A stretch of 15,547 nt of DNA from NCBI GenBank assembly GCA_947627785.1, contig CANQXC010000011.1, positions 1 to 15,547 on the forward strand. The letters run 5' to 3'. The notes below the pieces were generated by a model, which was not told the origin of the DNA, searched no databases, and worked only from the letters and a program-made list of their open reading frames with translations. Of the stretch, positions 1-6,816 are shown one piece after another. The translations under genes and the position numbers were made by a program. Position 1 is the stretch's first letter. Every line of letters starts with the position of its first letter. This DNA is from an uncultured Clostridia bacterium (lineage in GTDB: Bacteria; Bacillota; Clostridia; TANB77; CAG-508).

Positions 1-244
1 TTACATGACCTATTGCAATATTACCTAAGCCTAATTTTTTCATTACATCTTCAGTAAATACATCATTTACCAGTCCAACATCTTTATATGTGTTAAATAC
101 ACCTTTATCATTTACAACTATTCCACAGCTTTCTTGTCCTCTGTGTTGCAGTGCAAATAGTCCATAATATGTAGTTGTTGCCACATCTGTTTGTTTAGGA
201 CTATATATTCCAAATACACCACACTCTTCATGAATATTTCCCAT
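1..244 (-). CDS. purF: Amidophosphoribosyltransferase, N-terminal part (runs off the left edge)
   Basis: First committed step of purine synthesis: PRPP plus glutamine gives 5-phosphoribosylamine. About 81 residues are visible, starting MGNIHEECGVFGIYSP. The ECGVFG motif places the glutamine-amidotransferase nucleophile at Cys8, so a 7-residue propeptide ending in Glu-Glu is presumably cleaved to expose it, as in Bacillus-type PurF. LFALQHRGQESCGI (around residues 29-42) is the next conserved block of the class II glutaminase domain, and IGHV at the edge fits the family. An AAAGGA-type ribosome binding site precedes the ATG. The gene follows purC by 38 bases in the same operon. The phosphoribosyltransferase domain lies outside the window. 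Confidence 0.96.
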   Translation of the reverse strand, partial: MGNIHEECGVFGIYSPKQTDVATTTYYGLFALQHRGQESCGIVVNDKGVFNTYKDVGLVNDVFTEDVMKKLGLGNIAIGHV

Positions 245-282
245 TAGTATTCATTCCTTTCAAACTAATCCTTAACTATAAA

Positions 283-990
283 TTAAAGGCCTAGTCTCTT
301 CATAATCTCTCTATATCCTTTGTCAACGTCTCCTAAGTCTCTTCTAAATCTATCTTTATCTAACTTTTCTTTTGTTACTGTATCCCAAAATCTACAAGTA
401 TCTGGTGATATTTCATCTGCTAGAACAATTTTACCATCTTTTGTTTTTCCAAATTCTAGTTTAAAGTCTATTAGTTCTATATTTGCTTCTTTGAAATATT
501 CTGTTAGTATTTCATTTATTTTTAGTGCGTATTTTGCAATCAAGTCTATTTCTTCTTTTGTGGCCCATTGCATGGCTAAAATATGATACTCATTTACCAT
601 GGGGTCTCCTAGTTCATCATTTTTATAGCAATATTCTAATACTGTACTATACATTTTTACGCCTTCTTCTAGTCCCAATCTTTTGGCTAGTGAACCTGCA
701 GCTATGTTTCTTACTATTACTTCTAATGGAACTATGCTAACTTTTTTTACTAATGTTTCTCTATCTGATAATTCTTCTACAAAGTGAGTTGGTATGCCTT
801 TGCTCTCTAATAATTTCATTAAATGATTTGTTACTTTGTTGTTTACAACACCTTTTCCTAATATTGTACCTTTTTTTAGTCCATTAAATGCTGTAGCATC
901 ATCTTTATATGATACTATACAATAATTTTCATCATTTGTGGCAAATACTTTTTTTGCCTTTCCTTCATACATTTGCTTTGTTTTTTCCAA
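283..990 (-). CDS. purC: SAICAR synthetase, start placed at a TTG codon
   Basis: Phosphoribosylaminoimidazole-succinocarboxamide synthase joins aspartate to CAIR using ATP, the step after PurE. The family signatures YEGKAKKVF near the N-terminus and SPDTCRFWD near the C-terminus are present, and the length (235 residues) is normal for a stand-alone bacterial PurC. The first ATG in frame (1005-1003) abuts the purE stop and has no Shine-Dalgarno. A strong GGAGGTG lies at 1003-997, inside that extended frame, six bases before TTG at 990-988. Starting there gives MEKTKQMYEGKAKKVF, which matches the usual PurC N-terminus, so I chose the TTG. The gene sits between purE and purF in one transcription unit. 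Confidence 0.95.
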   Translation of the reverse strand: MEKTKQMYEGKAKKVFATNDENYCIVSYKDDATAFNGLKKGTILGKGVVNNKVTNHLMKLLESKGIPTHFVEELSDRETLVKKVSIVPLEVIVRNIAAGSLAKRLGLEEGVKMYSTVLEYCYKNDELGDPMVNEYHILAMQWATKEEIDLIAKYALKINEILTEYFKEANIELIDFKLEFGKTKDGKIVLADEISPDTCRFWDTVTKEKLDKDRFRRDLGDVDKGYREIMKRLGL

Positions 991-996
991 AACAAA

Positions 997-1003
997 CACC
1001 TCC
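997..1003 (-). promoter_or_regulatory. Shine-Dalgarno GGAGGTG that decides the purC start
   Basis: GGAGGTG ends six bases before the TTG at 990 and overlaps the ATG at 1005 that a longest-frame rule would choose. Its position supports TTG initiation 15 bases downstream of that ATG. Confidence 0.8.
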
Positions 1004-1005
1004 AT

Positions 1006-1497
1006 TTAATTATATTTTTCTAGAATTTTTTCATCTTTTTCTATTACTTTTCTTTCGTTTTCTTTTTTGGCTTCTTCTAGTTTTTTACATAAAGTTTCAT
1101 CGTTTATTGCTAGCATTTGTATAGCAAGAATAGCACTATTTTCTGCTCCATCTATCGCAACTGTTGCTACTGGCACTCCACTTGGCATTTGTACTGTTGA
1201 AAGCAAAGCATCTAAGCCATCTAATGTACTTGATTTTATTGGTATTCCTATTACTGGCAATGTTGTATTTGAAGCAATTGCTCCTGCTAAATGTGCAGCT
1301 TTTCCTGCAGCTGCTATTATTACACCAATATTATTTTTTCGTGCATTTAATGCAAAATCTCTTGCTTTTTCTGGGGTTCTATGTGCAGAATACACATGTA
1401 CTTCGAATGGAACTTGATACTGTTTTAATACTTGTATTGCTTTCTCTACGATAGGTAAATCGCTATCGCTTCCCATGATGATTGCAACTTTTTTCAT
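1006..1497 (-). CDS. purE: N5-carboxyaminoimidazole ribonucleotide mutase (class I PurE)
   Basis: PurE moves the carboxyl group of N5-CAIR to give CAIR, the substrate of PurC. The 163-residue protein has MGSDSDLP (8-15), the SAHRTPE block with the catalytic histidine at residue 39, and KAAHLAG, the clostridial version of the second conserved GGAAHLPG loop. SAHRTP rather than SAHKT, and the histidine in KAAHLAG, argue for class I rather than the CO2-using class II. Class I enzymes normally need PurK, which is not in this window. AAGGAA about ten bases upstream is the ribosome binding site. It is the first gene after the riboswitch leader, and its stop abuts purC. The 21 or so C-terminal residues are lysine- and glutamate-rich. 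Confidence 0.96.
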   Translation of the reverse strand: MKKVAIIMGSDSDLPIVEKAIQVLKQYQVPFEVHVYSAHRTPEKARDFALNARKNNIGVIIAAAGKAAHLAGAIASNTTLPVIGIPIKSSTLDGLDALLSTVQMPSGVPVATVAIDGAENSAILAIQMLAINDETLCKKLEEAKKENERKVIEKDEKILEKYN

Positions 1498-1611
1498 TAA
1501 TTATCATTTCCTTATATAATATATTTAGGTTTTTAAGAGGTTACCCATAAACCTTTCCATAAGAATTAACTTATAATATACGAAAATTTATCTTTATTAT
1601 AGAAAACAATG

Positions 1612-1648
1612 AGGCAGTCCCTTGTTTAAGAATTACATAGGACTGCCT
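1612..1648 (-). terminator. Riboswitch expression-platform terminator
   Basis: AGGCAGTCCT (1648-1639) pairs with GGGACTGCCT (1621-1612) around a 17-base loop, ten base pairs with one G-T. The sequence after it is only moderately T-rich (CATTGTTTTCT). The 5' arm uses bases of the 3' part of the ZTP aptamer (CCGTCTTAGGCA), so aptamer and terminator are mutually exclusive. This predicts that ligand binding turns purE-purC-purF on. Confidence 0.7.
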
Positions 1649-1719
1649 AAGACGGTCTACATTTTAAGTTTTTGCTCCCATGTGGTTTCCCACTTGATTT
1701 TAAGTCAGTTACAAAAACT
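1641..1719 (-). promoter_or_regulatory. ZTP (pfl motif) riboswitch aptamer
   Basis: On the minus strand, P1 is AGTTTTTG (1719-1712) paired perfectly with CAAAAACT (1674-1667). Inside it are AACTGACT (1710-1703), the hairpin GTGG-GAAA-CCAC (1693-1682) and the conserved GGGAGC (1679-1674). After a short A-rich linker comes GACCGTCTTAGGCAGTCC, matching the CCGNCUGGGCA region of ZTP riboswitches except for TTA in place of the usual TGG-type loop. These RNAs bind ZMP/ZTP, which accumulate when 10-formyl-tetrahydrofolate is short, and commonly control purine and folate genes. Position ahead of purE fits. The element is recognised by eye, not by a covariance search. Confidence 0.85.
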
Positions 1720-1739
1720 GAAAATTTAATTACATATAT

Positions 1740-1768
1740 ATAATACATTATCTTTTGACAAAAATCAA
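1740..1768 (-). promoter_or_regulatory. SigA-type promoter of the purine operon
   Basis: TTGATT (1768-1763), a 17-base spacer and TATTAT (1745-1740) predict a start near 1733, about 14 bases before the P1 stem of the riboswitch. A second, weaker pair (TTGTCA at 1761-1756 with TATATG at 1738-1733) is also possible. The leader to purE would be about 235 nucleotides. Confidence 0.6.
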
Positions 1769-1885
1769 GTTTTTTGGCAAAATTTTACTTGCTAACATAT
1801 AGTTATTTTTTTATTATTTAAAAAAATTCACTCATTTATCTTGAAATAATCTATTTGCAATATTTTCTGTAATATCTTGTTTCAC

Positions 1886-1942
1886 AATAAAAAGAAACAG
1901 CTCTTAATAAATTATTTATATTTTAAGCTGTTTCTTTTTATT
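1886..1942 (-). terminator. Strong terminator after the beta-propeller gene
   Basis: A 17-bp perfect inverted repeat, AATAAAAAGAAACAGCT (1886-1902) and its complement (1926-1942), has a 23-base loop. On the minus strand it begins one base after the stop codon at 1944 and its 3' arm ends in TTTCTTTTTATT. It isolates the sigma/beta-propeller unit from the purine operon. Confidence 0.85.
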
Positions 1943-1943
1943 C

Positions 1944-3923
1944 TTATAAAATGATACTTCCTTTGGTTTCCATTGTATTCATATCTGTTGCTTTAATTAA
2001 ACTTCTTGATAATGTGTATAATGTATCACCTATATATATTATTCTTTGTACTGTATTTCTTGAATAGTATTTATCAATATTACTTTGTGAATTTGTTATT
2101 TTTCCTTTCAATTCAAAGCCTTTATCTAAACTTATTCCATATACTATTGCACCTTGGAAAGTTACGTTATAATCATCCTCTGTTATACTAATTGGAAATG
2201 CTATTAAATTTTTTTCTTTAGAGAATAATAAAGCTTTATGATTATTTAATATTTCTGAATACGTTCCTTTTTTTCCTATTTTAACATTATACATTTCTAT
2301 TGGATTATTTGGGTCTGTTACATCAAATAATGCCATTTTCATTCCATTTGTTACAACTTGGTCTCCATAACCATAGTTTACTACTTTTGTGTCTTCACCT
2401 ATTCCTATTAAGTGAGTATCATCGTATGGATGTAAGTATTTACTATATCCTGGTATTTTTAATTCACCTAATACCGTTGGGTTTGTTGGATTAGATAAGT
2501 CTATTACAAATAATGGATCTGTTTGAACAAATGTTACCATATATGCTCTATCTCCCATAAATCTTACAGAATATATTCTTTCTCCTGGAGCAAGGCCTTC
2601 AACTTTTCCTACTATTTCCATATTTTCATTTAATACATATAAATTATTTGTATTATCCTCACTATTCCATGAGGTACTATCAGTTGTTGCTATTCTAAAG
2701 TATCCATCTTTTTCATCCATTGAAAATTGATTTAAAACTGTTCCAGGTACTGTTCCAGATTTTTCAAATGTGCATGTTGCATCTTTCAAATTGAATTTAT
2801 ATATTTCTGTATCTACGTCATAGTTCCCGCCATTTTCTTCATAGTTATATTTTCCTTTTGTTACATATAAATTTGTATTTGAAGCATATATTTCATTTCC
2901 TGCTCCCAAGTAGCTTTCTATATTTGCTGGTTCTTCATTTGTTATATTAAATGCTGCAATGTTTAAATAGCTTGAATCTTCAAATTCTGGAATGTAATAT
3001 ATACAATCATAATTTATATATTTTGTTTCTTCTCCTAATGCAGTATCTACATATCTTGGTTTAAAATAGTCTTCTTCTAATTCATCACATGTACTATTTC
3101 TTAGTAGATAAGTATATATGTTTTTGTTTGCAACAAGATATACATCATCTCCTATCATTCTTGATGATAAATAGTAACCTTCTACTTCTACTGTTCTTTC
3201 TAATTCTGGCTCTGTTTTATTTTCTACATTATATGTGCTTGCTATTGTATAACTTGTATTGCTTGGATATTTTGTTTCTGTAGAATCTTCTACTACATTG
3301 TATGTAATATTTGTTCCTATAACTACTAATTTATTATCATTTAAATACATTTCTTCTGCATTAAATTCTTCATCATCAAATTCTATTTTTGATGATGATA
3401 ACATTTTTGTATTATCACTTACATCTGTTATTGTTATGTTGTTATTTTGTATATAATATATATACTCCCCATCTGTTTTTACTATATCTGCTTCATCTAC
3501 TCCTTCTACTTGAACATTTGTTGTAGAAAAATCACCTGATGTTTCTTCACGATTTATTGAATCTACTGATTCTGTTTTAACTGTATCTGCTGTTGTATTA
3601 TAAAATAATCCATAATTATCTTCTCTATCTTTTAACATTGCATAAAAATTTTCAAAATTTTCTACTTTTGGCAATGCACTTTCTACTTTTTCTGCTTCAT
3701 CTTTTTGTATTTCATCTTTTAGCTGCCCTATCGGTGCTATGCTTTTATGTGGTAATATTATAGTCATTAAAACTGCACACATAATTGCTAAACTAGCTAA
3801 TGGATATATTTTGTTATATGTTTTTTTGCTTTTTACTTGCGCAGCTTTTTGTATGGTTTCTTCTTTTAATTTTTCGCTTACTTGAATTTCATTTACTGCA
3901 TCAATGTAATCCTTTTTACTCAT
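1944..3923 (-). CDS. Membrane-anchored beta-propeller protein, probable anti-sigma factor
   Basis: A 659-residue protein. Residues 1-38 are charged and cytoplasmic-looking, with a VSEKLKEETIQKA segment like the helical N-termini of clostridial anti-sigma factors. One hydrophobic segment (about 39-58) would be a signal anchor, leaving roughly 600 residues outside. TTNVQVEGVDEADIVKTDG (134-152) is the opening signature of the secreted beta-propeller family (Pfam Beta_propel), and the remainder is rich in short strands of propeller type. There is no lipobox. I start at ATG 3923 because AAGGAGG at 3938-3932 is eight to nine bases upstream; an in-frame TTG at 3929 is too close. Its ATG overlaps the sigma-factor stop by eight bases (ATGAGTAA), implying translational coupling. 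Anti-sigma function is inferred from topology and pairing. The ligand of the propeller is unknown. Confidence 0.85.
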   Translation of the reverse strand: MSKKDYIDAVNEIQVSEKLKEETIQKAAQVKSKKTYNKIYPLASLAIMCAVLMTIILPHKSIAPIGQLKDEIQKDEAEKVESALPKVENFENFYAMLKDREDNYGLFYNTTADTVKTESVDSINREETSGDFSTTNVQVEGVDEADIVKTDGEYIYYIQNNNITITDVSDNTKMLSSSKIEFDDEEFNAEEMYLNDNKLVVIGTNITYNVVEDSTETKYPSNTSYTIASTYNVENKTEPELERTVEVEGYYLSSRMIGDDVYLVANKNIYTYLLRNSTCDELEEDYFKPRYVDTALGEETKYINYDCIYYIPEFEDSSYLNIAAFNITNEEPANIESYLGAGNEIYASNTNLYVTKGKYNYEENGGNYDVDTEIYKFNLKDATCTFEKSGTVPGTVLNQFSMDEKDGYFRIATTDSTSWNSEDNTNNLYVLNENMEIVGKVEGLAPGERIYSVRFMGDRAYMVTFVQTDPLFVIDLSNPTNPTVLGELKIPGYSKYLHPYDDTHLIGIGEDTKVVNYGYGDQVVTNGMKMALFDVTDPNNPIEMYNVKIGKKGTYSEILNNHKALLFSKEKNLIAFPISITEDDYNVTFQGAIVYGISLDKGFELKGKITNSQSNIDKYYSRNTVQRIIYIGDTLYTLSRSLIKATDMNTMETKGSIIL

Positions 3924-4401
3924 TTTCAAAACCTCCTTCTAGTATTTTTTCTAGTTTTGACCTTGCTCTTGCTAACCTTGATTTTATAGTGTTTTCATTT
4001 ACTTTTAAGATTTTGCTTATTTCTTTTATACTATATTCTTCATAATAGTATAAATGGATAACTGTTCTATATTTTATAGGTAGATTTAAAACAGCATAAT
4101 ATACATCATGCCTTTCTGGTGTTTCAAATTTTAGGTTTTCATCCAATTCTGCTCTATGTTTTAAAAAACTAGAGTTTAAAATTGTTTTTGTGCAATTTAT
4201 TGTAACTCTTATAAGCCACGCTTTTTTATGTTCTTCACTTTCAAATTCTGGCATTTTTCTGGCTAATCTGAAAAAGACTTCTTGATATACATCTTCACTT
4301 ATTTCTACATTTCCAGTTCTAGCCATTGCTAGCCTATATACCATATTTGAATATTTTTCAATTGTTTCTTCTATGATTTTATTTCTGTTAATATACACCA
4401 T
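3916..4401 (-). CDS. ECF-family RNA polymerase sigma factor
   Basis: A 161-residue protein with the two-domain ECF layout. Region 2 covers roughly residues 12-72 (KYSNMVYRLAMARTG, then EDVYQEVFFRLARKMPEF and the WLIRVTINCTK segment). Region 4 covers about 105-155 (VLNLPIKYRTVIHLYYYEEY, SIKEISKILKVNENTIKSRL helix-turn-helix, then a basic ARARSKLEKIL helix). No extra domains are present. AGGTGATAAGAA precedes the ATG. The gene overlaps by eight bases the downstream membrane-anchored beta-propeller gene, the usual arrangement for a sigma factor and its membrane regulator, so it probably answers an envelope or extracellular signal. I cannot assign it to a named ECF group. Confidence 0.95.
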   Translation of the reverse strand: MVYINRNKIIEETIEKYSNMVYRLAMARTGNVEISEDVYQEVFFRLARKMPEFESEEHKKAWLIRVTINCTKTILNSSFLKHRAELDENLKFETPERHDVYYAVLNLPIKYRTVIHLYYYEEYSIKEISKILKVNENTIKSRLARARSKLEKILEGGFENE

Positions 4402-4419
4402 TTCTTATCACCTATATTT

Positions 4420-4450
4420 ATAATACCATAAATGAGTAAAAAAAGTTGCA
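4420..4450 (-). promoter_or_regulatory. Possible autoregulated ECF promoter of the sigma operon
   Basis: TGCAAC (4450-4445) and GGTATTAT (4427-4420) are separated by 17 bases. The AAC and GTA elements resemble an ECF-type -35/-10 pair; TATTAT could also serve as a SigA -10 without a good -35. The leader would be only about 12 bases, beginning near the ribosome binding site. Weak evidence. Confidence 0.35.
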
Positions 4451-4468
4451 TTTTTTTAAAATTATGTC

Positions 4469-4530
4469 AATGGGGACTTATGATTTTTAACACAATTTGT
4501 AATTTGTGACAAAAATCTTAAGTCCCCATT
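4469..4530. repeat. 62-bp imperfect palindrome, REP/MITE-like
   Basis: Arms AATGGGGACTTATGATTTTT (4469-4488) and AAAAATCTTAAGTCCCCATT (4511-4530) pair over 20 bp with one mismatch. Inside them CACAA (4491-4495) pairs with TTGTG (4504-4508). No T-run follows on either strand, so it is not a typical terminator. The G-rich GGGGAC ends recall the palindromes linked to REP-associated tyrosine transposases in Firmicutes, but no transposase is nearby and this origin is a guess. Confidence 0.6.
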
Positions 4531-4552
4531 AACCCACTAATTTATTATTTGC

Positions 4553-4720
4553 TTATTTTACGTGTTCATAGCTTCCGCACATTGATTCATCTGCTGGGTT
4601 TCCATTATTGCAATTTTTACATGGTTCTACTATTATACCATCTAATTCACATACTTGCTTGTCTGTATTGTTGAATGCACAGCTGTGTACTGTACAATTT
4701 ATTTTTTGATTTCTTTCCAT
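4553..4720 (-). CDS. DUF1540 small cysteine-rich protein
   Basis: A 55-residue protein preceded by an AAAGGAGG ribosome binding site nine bases from the ATG. Six cysteines lie at 9, 14, 24, 34, 37 and 48. INCTVHSCAFNN followed by a spaced VC and IIVEPC matches the DUF1540 pattern (CxVxxCxxN...C...I.V...C), and the end DESMCGSYE is also typical of clostridial members. DUF1540 proteins are common small, presumably metal-binding proteins of clostridia with no established function. The gene stands alone between the ASCH gene and the sigma operon. Its 5' leader can fold over the ribosome binding site. Confidence 0.85.
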   Translation of the reverse strand: MERNQKINCTVHSCAFNNTDKQVCELDGIIVEPCKNCNNGNPADESMCGSYEHVK

Positions 4721-4770
4721 AAAAAATAGCCTCCTTTTTTTATTTTATTTTTATAGTATGGCTATTTTTT
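4721..4770 (-). promoter_or_regulatory. Leader hairpin pairing with the DUF1540 ribosome binding site
   Basis: On the minus strand AAAAAATAGCC (4770-4760) pairs perfectly with GGCTATTTTTT (4731-4721), 11 bp with a 28-base A/T-rich loop. The 3' arm takes the last GG of the GGAGG and the whole spacer up to the ATG. The A/U-rich stem could modulate initiation. Confidence 0.45.
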
Positions 4771-4800
4771 TGAAAAATTATTTTCCAATTTTTTGATTTT

Positions 4801-4844
4801 GAAAAAATTTATACTAAAAGTATCTTTAATATTATGTTTTTAGT
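4801..4844 (-). terminator. Weak terminator after the ASCH gene
   Basis: ACTAAAA (4844-4838) pairs with TTTTAGT (4819-4813) over an 18-base loop, followed on the minus strand by ATAAATTTTTTC. The stem is only seven A/T-rich base pairs, so efficiency is uncertain. Confidence 0.4.
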
Positions 4845-4847
4845 TTA

Positions 4848-5216
4848 TTATATATATATGAAAGATTGTGGAGCTGCTTTGATTCCATAATATGATAATT
4901 CTTTTGGAAAATCATATTTTATTATATTTGTCAGCTTATATGCTATAGCTTTTTCTCTATTCTCATAATATTTATTATAAAATTTATAATTTACTCCAGC
5001 TTCGTTTTGTGTTACTTCCCAAATTTTTTCTGGTGAATCTTCTAAAATTTTTTCAACTTTTGCTTCTCCCACTATTTTCATTATTGGATATGTTGAATAA
5101 ATAATTATTTTATCAATTTCTTTTTTACATCTTACTTTTCTATATTCATATTTTTTAGTTCCATTAAATATACTTTCAACATATTCTGGATTTATTGAAA
5201 TTAACATATTACACAT
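4848..5216 (-). CDS. ASCH (PUA-like) domain protein
   Basis: A 122-residue single-domain protein. GTKKYEYR (residues 19-26) fits the GxKxxExR signature of the ASCH superfamily, a PUA-like fold thought to bind RNA or modified nucleotides. It opens with MLISINPEYVESIFNG and closes with APQSFIYI, both typical of short ASCH proteins of phages and bacteria; the VGEAKVEKIL segment is a core strand region. AGGAGT eight bases before the ATG supports the start. It lies 89 bases downstream of the PIN-GNAT-PUA-like gene on the same strand with no clear terminator between, so the two are probably co-transcribed. Its substrate is unknown. Confidence 0.85.
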   Translation of the reverse strand: MCNMLISINPEYVESIFNGTKKYEYRKVRCKKEIDKIIIYSTYPIMKIVGEAKVEKILEDSPEKIWEVTQNEAGVNYKFYNKYYENREKAIAYKLTNIIKYDFPKELSYYGIKAAPQSFIYI

Positions 5217-5305
5217 AATTTTTACTCCTAATATTCTTTTGTTTATTTATAATATTATTTTATATAAAAAAATGATTTTTGTAAATACATTAAAAAAATA
5301 TTTTC

Positions 5306-6790
5306 TTAAACTACTTTAAACATATTTAAATCTCCACTTTCTTCTATTATCTTCTTCAAGCCATCCTTGGAAATCTTTATGGGTGCTTGAATATATCCAT
5401 TAACTATTCCATTATTTAATAAAAAATCATAATTTATATATTTATTAAATGTTATATAATGTTTAAACATGATAACAAGGCTATCTAAATTTACTACTTC
5501 CTGTAATTCATCCTCTGTGTATGCTGTTCTTTTCCTCACAATATTATAGATTTCCTCTTTTGAATCAAATTTATTCCATGTTGCTTCTACTATACCTAAT
5601 GTAGTTATTGCTTTTTTATCCTGAGAAGCATAGAATAACACTATATCTTTTGGTTTAATATCTCTACGTTTAGAATTAGATATAAATGCTTTTCTTATTG
5701 CATTTGCTGATGTATGCATTCCTTGCATATCTTCTATACTTATTTGAAATTCTTTTTCTGCCTCTTCAAAAAGCAACTTATGATAATGTGGCTGTACTGG
5801 TATTATAAATATTTCTTGATTTTTCAAACTTACGAATGGATACCCCTCTCTATTTTTCATGTCTTTTACAAATATAGACTCTTTTTTAACTTTTCCACTA
5901 CCTGTTACTGTATTTTTAAATGTATAAAATTTAAATCCATATTCTTTTAATAAAAATATTAATGATTGCTGTTTACTAAATGTTGTTATGTATATTTCAT
6001 CCACTTGTTTTTCTATTGCCTCTTTTACTATTATTTTAATGAAACATTCCCCAATCCTTTTTCCCGTATCATTAACTTTAAATGTTGATATTTTCAATCT
6101 TCTTGCTGGTTTAAAAGGATCTTCGAAACCAGAATAGTCCTCATTTTGATTTTCTTCTTTAATCATTAAAAATGATGTTATATGTTTTTTTTCATTTCTA
6201 GTTATGTATGCTTGCATTCCCTTTCTTTGTTTATCTATAAACCAATCTTCAAAGTCTAAGTAATCGCTTTTTAGGGTATCAAAAAATACATCATTTAATT
6301 GAATATTATACAAATACTCTTTTGTAATAAATACTGGCGTATCAATTACAATTTTTTCTTCCTCTCTAAATTTTTCTAATGCATCATCTAATGATAAGAC
6401 TCTATCTCCAAGACCCAGTTTTATTCCTTTTTTATTAAGTTTCTTATCGTTAGTAATAAAATATGAAACACAGTTACTCTTTAATGCATATAGCATTTCA
6501 TTATCTATTTTATCATTTATATTTTTAGCTCCTGCCAATGTATTAAATTCATTACTCATATTGGGTGGTTTATCTATAACATTATACAAACTTAATTTAG
6601 ATTTAAAAATTGCTTTTCGAGCTTCATCCTTTATTTTATCTGCTTCATCTAAAGTTCTAGGATGTATAACTATACTATATTTATCAGAATCATATAAAGT
6701 CTTTGTAATTTTAGCAACCTTACTATCCAATATATTATCATCTAGTAAATATATTAATATATTAGTATCCAATAATATTTTTTCTTTCAT
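5306..6790 (-). CDS. PIN - GNAT - PUA-like fusion protein
   Basis: A 494-residue protein with three apparent modules. Residues 1-140 look like a PIN ribonuclease: LLDTNILIYLL with Asp8, Glu49 after HPRTLDEA, Asp93/Asp96 before EMLYAL, and FITNDKKL with Asp115. Residues about 165-315 resemble a GNAT acetyltransferase, with GKRIGECFIKIIVKEAIEK (243-261) as the acetyl-CoA-binding strand-loop-helix followed by EIYITTF and LLKEYGFKFYTF. Residues about 322-440 contain SANAIRKAFI and KPKDIVLFYASQDKKAITTL, a PUA/EVE-like RNA- or base-binding fold. AGGAGA lies just before the ATG, and the gene has its own near-consensus promoter. Such an architecture suggests acting on RNA or tRNA, but target and role are unknown; defence or toxin roles are only inferred. 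Confidence 0.75.
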   Translation of the reverse strand: MKEKILLDTNILIYLLDDNILDSKVAKITKTLYDSDKYSIVIHPRTLDEADKIKDEARKAIFKSKLSLYNVIDKPPNMSNEFNTLAGAKNINDKIDNEMLYALKSNCVSYFITNDKKLNKKGIKLGLGDRVLSLDDALEKFREEEKIVIDTPVFITKEYLYNIQLNDVFFDTLKSDYLDFEDWFIDKQRKGMQAYITRNEKKHITSFLMIKEENQNEDYSGFEDPFKPARRLKISTFKVNDTGKRIGECFIKIIVKEAIEKQVDEIYITTFSKQQSLIFLLKEYGFKFYTFKNTVTGSGKVKKESIFVKDMKNREGYPFVSLKNQEIFIIPVQPHYHKLLFEEAEKEFQISIEDMQGMHTSANAIRKAFISNSKRRDIKPKDIVLFYASQDKKAITTLGIVEATWNKFDSKEEIYNIVRKRTAYTEDELQEVVNLDSLVIMFKHYITFNKYINYDFLLNNGIVNGYIQAPIKISKDGLKKIIEESGDLNMFKVV

Positions 6791-6816
6791 TCTTTCTCCT
6801 TATTAGTATTTTTTAT

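Noticed and set aside
320..586. Plus-strand open frames opposite purC, purE, the beta-propeller gene, rny and the GH133 gene
   Set aside because: They are antisense to well-recognised genes, lack ribosome binding sites and encode low-complexity Leu/Phe/Ser-rich sequences typical of A+T-rich shadows.
1006..1497. Class II PurE (CO2-dependent AIR carboxylase)
   Set aside because: The protein has SAHRTPE and a histidine in KAAHLAG, as in class I; class II members carry SAHKT and lack that histidine.
1612..1719. Purine (guanine/adenine) or tetrahydrofolate riboswitch as the identity of the purE leader
   Set aside because: The purine aptamer loops and the THF core sequence are absent, while P1, GTGGGAAACCAC, GGGAGC and CCGTCTTAGGCA fit the ZTP layout.
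3924..3929. TTG at 3929 as the beta-propeller protein start
   Set aside because: It is only two bases from the end of GGAGG; ATG at 3923 has normal spacing.
4442..4470. TTGACA at 4470-4465 as the -35 of a SigA promoter for the sigma-factor gene
   Set aside because: At 17 or 18 bases the facing hexamer is AACTTT or ACTTTT, not a -10. The TTGACA also overlaps the palindrome edge and may be chance.
4848..6790. Classical type II toxin-antitoxin pair (PIN toxin with ASCH antitoxin)
   Set aside because: VapC-type PIN toxins are about 130 residues with a small DNA-binding antitoxin upstream. Here the PIN is part of a 494-residue multidomain protein, the partner is downstream and has no DNA-binding motif.
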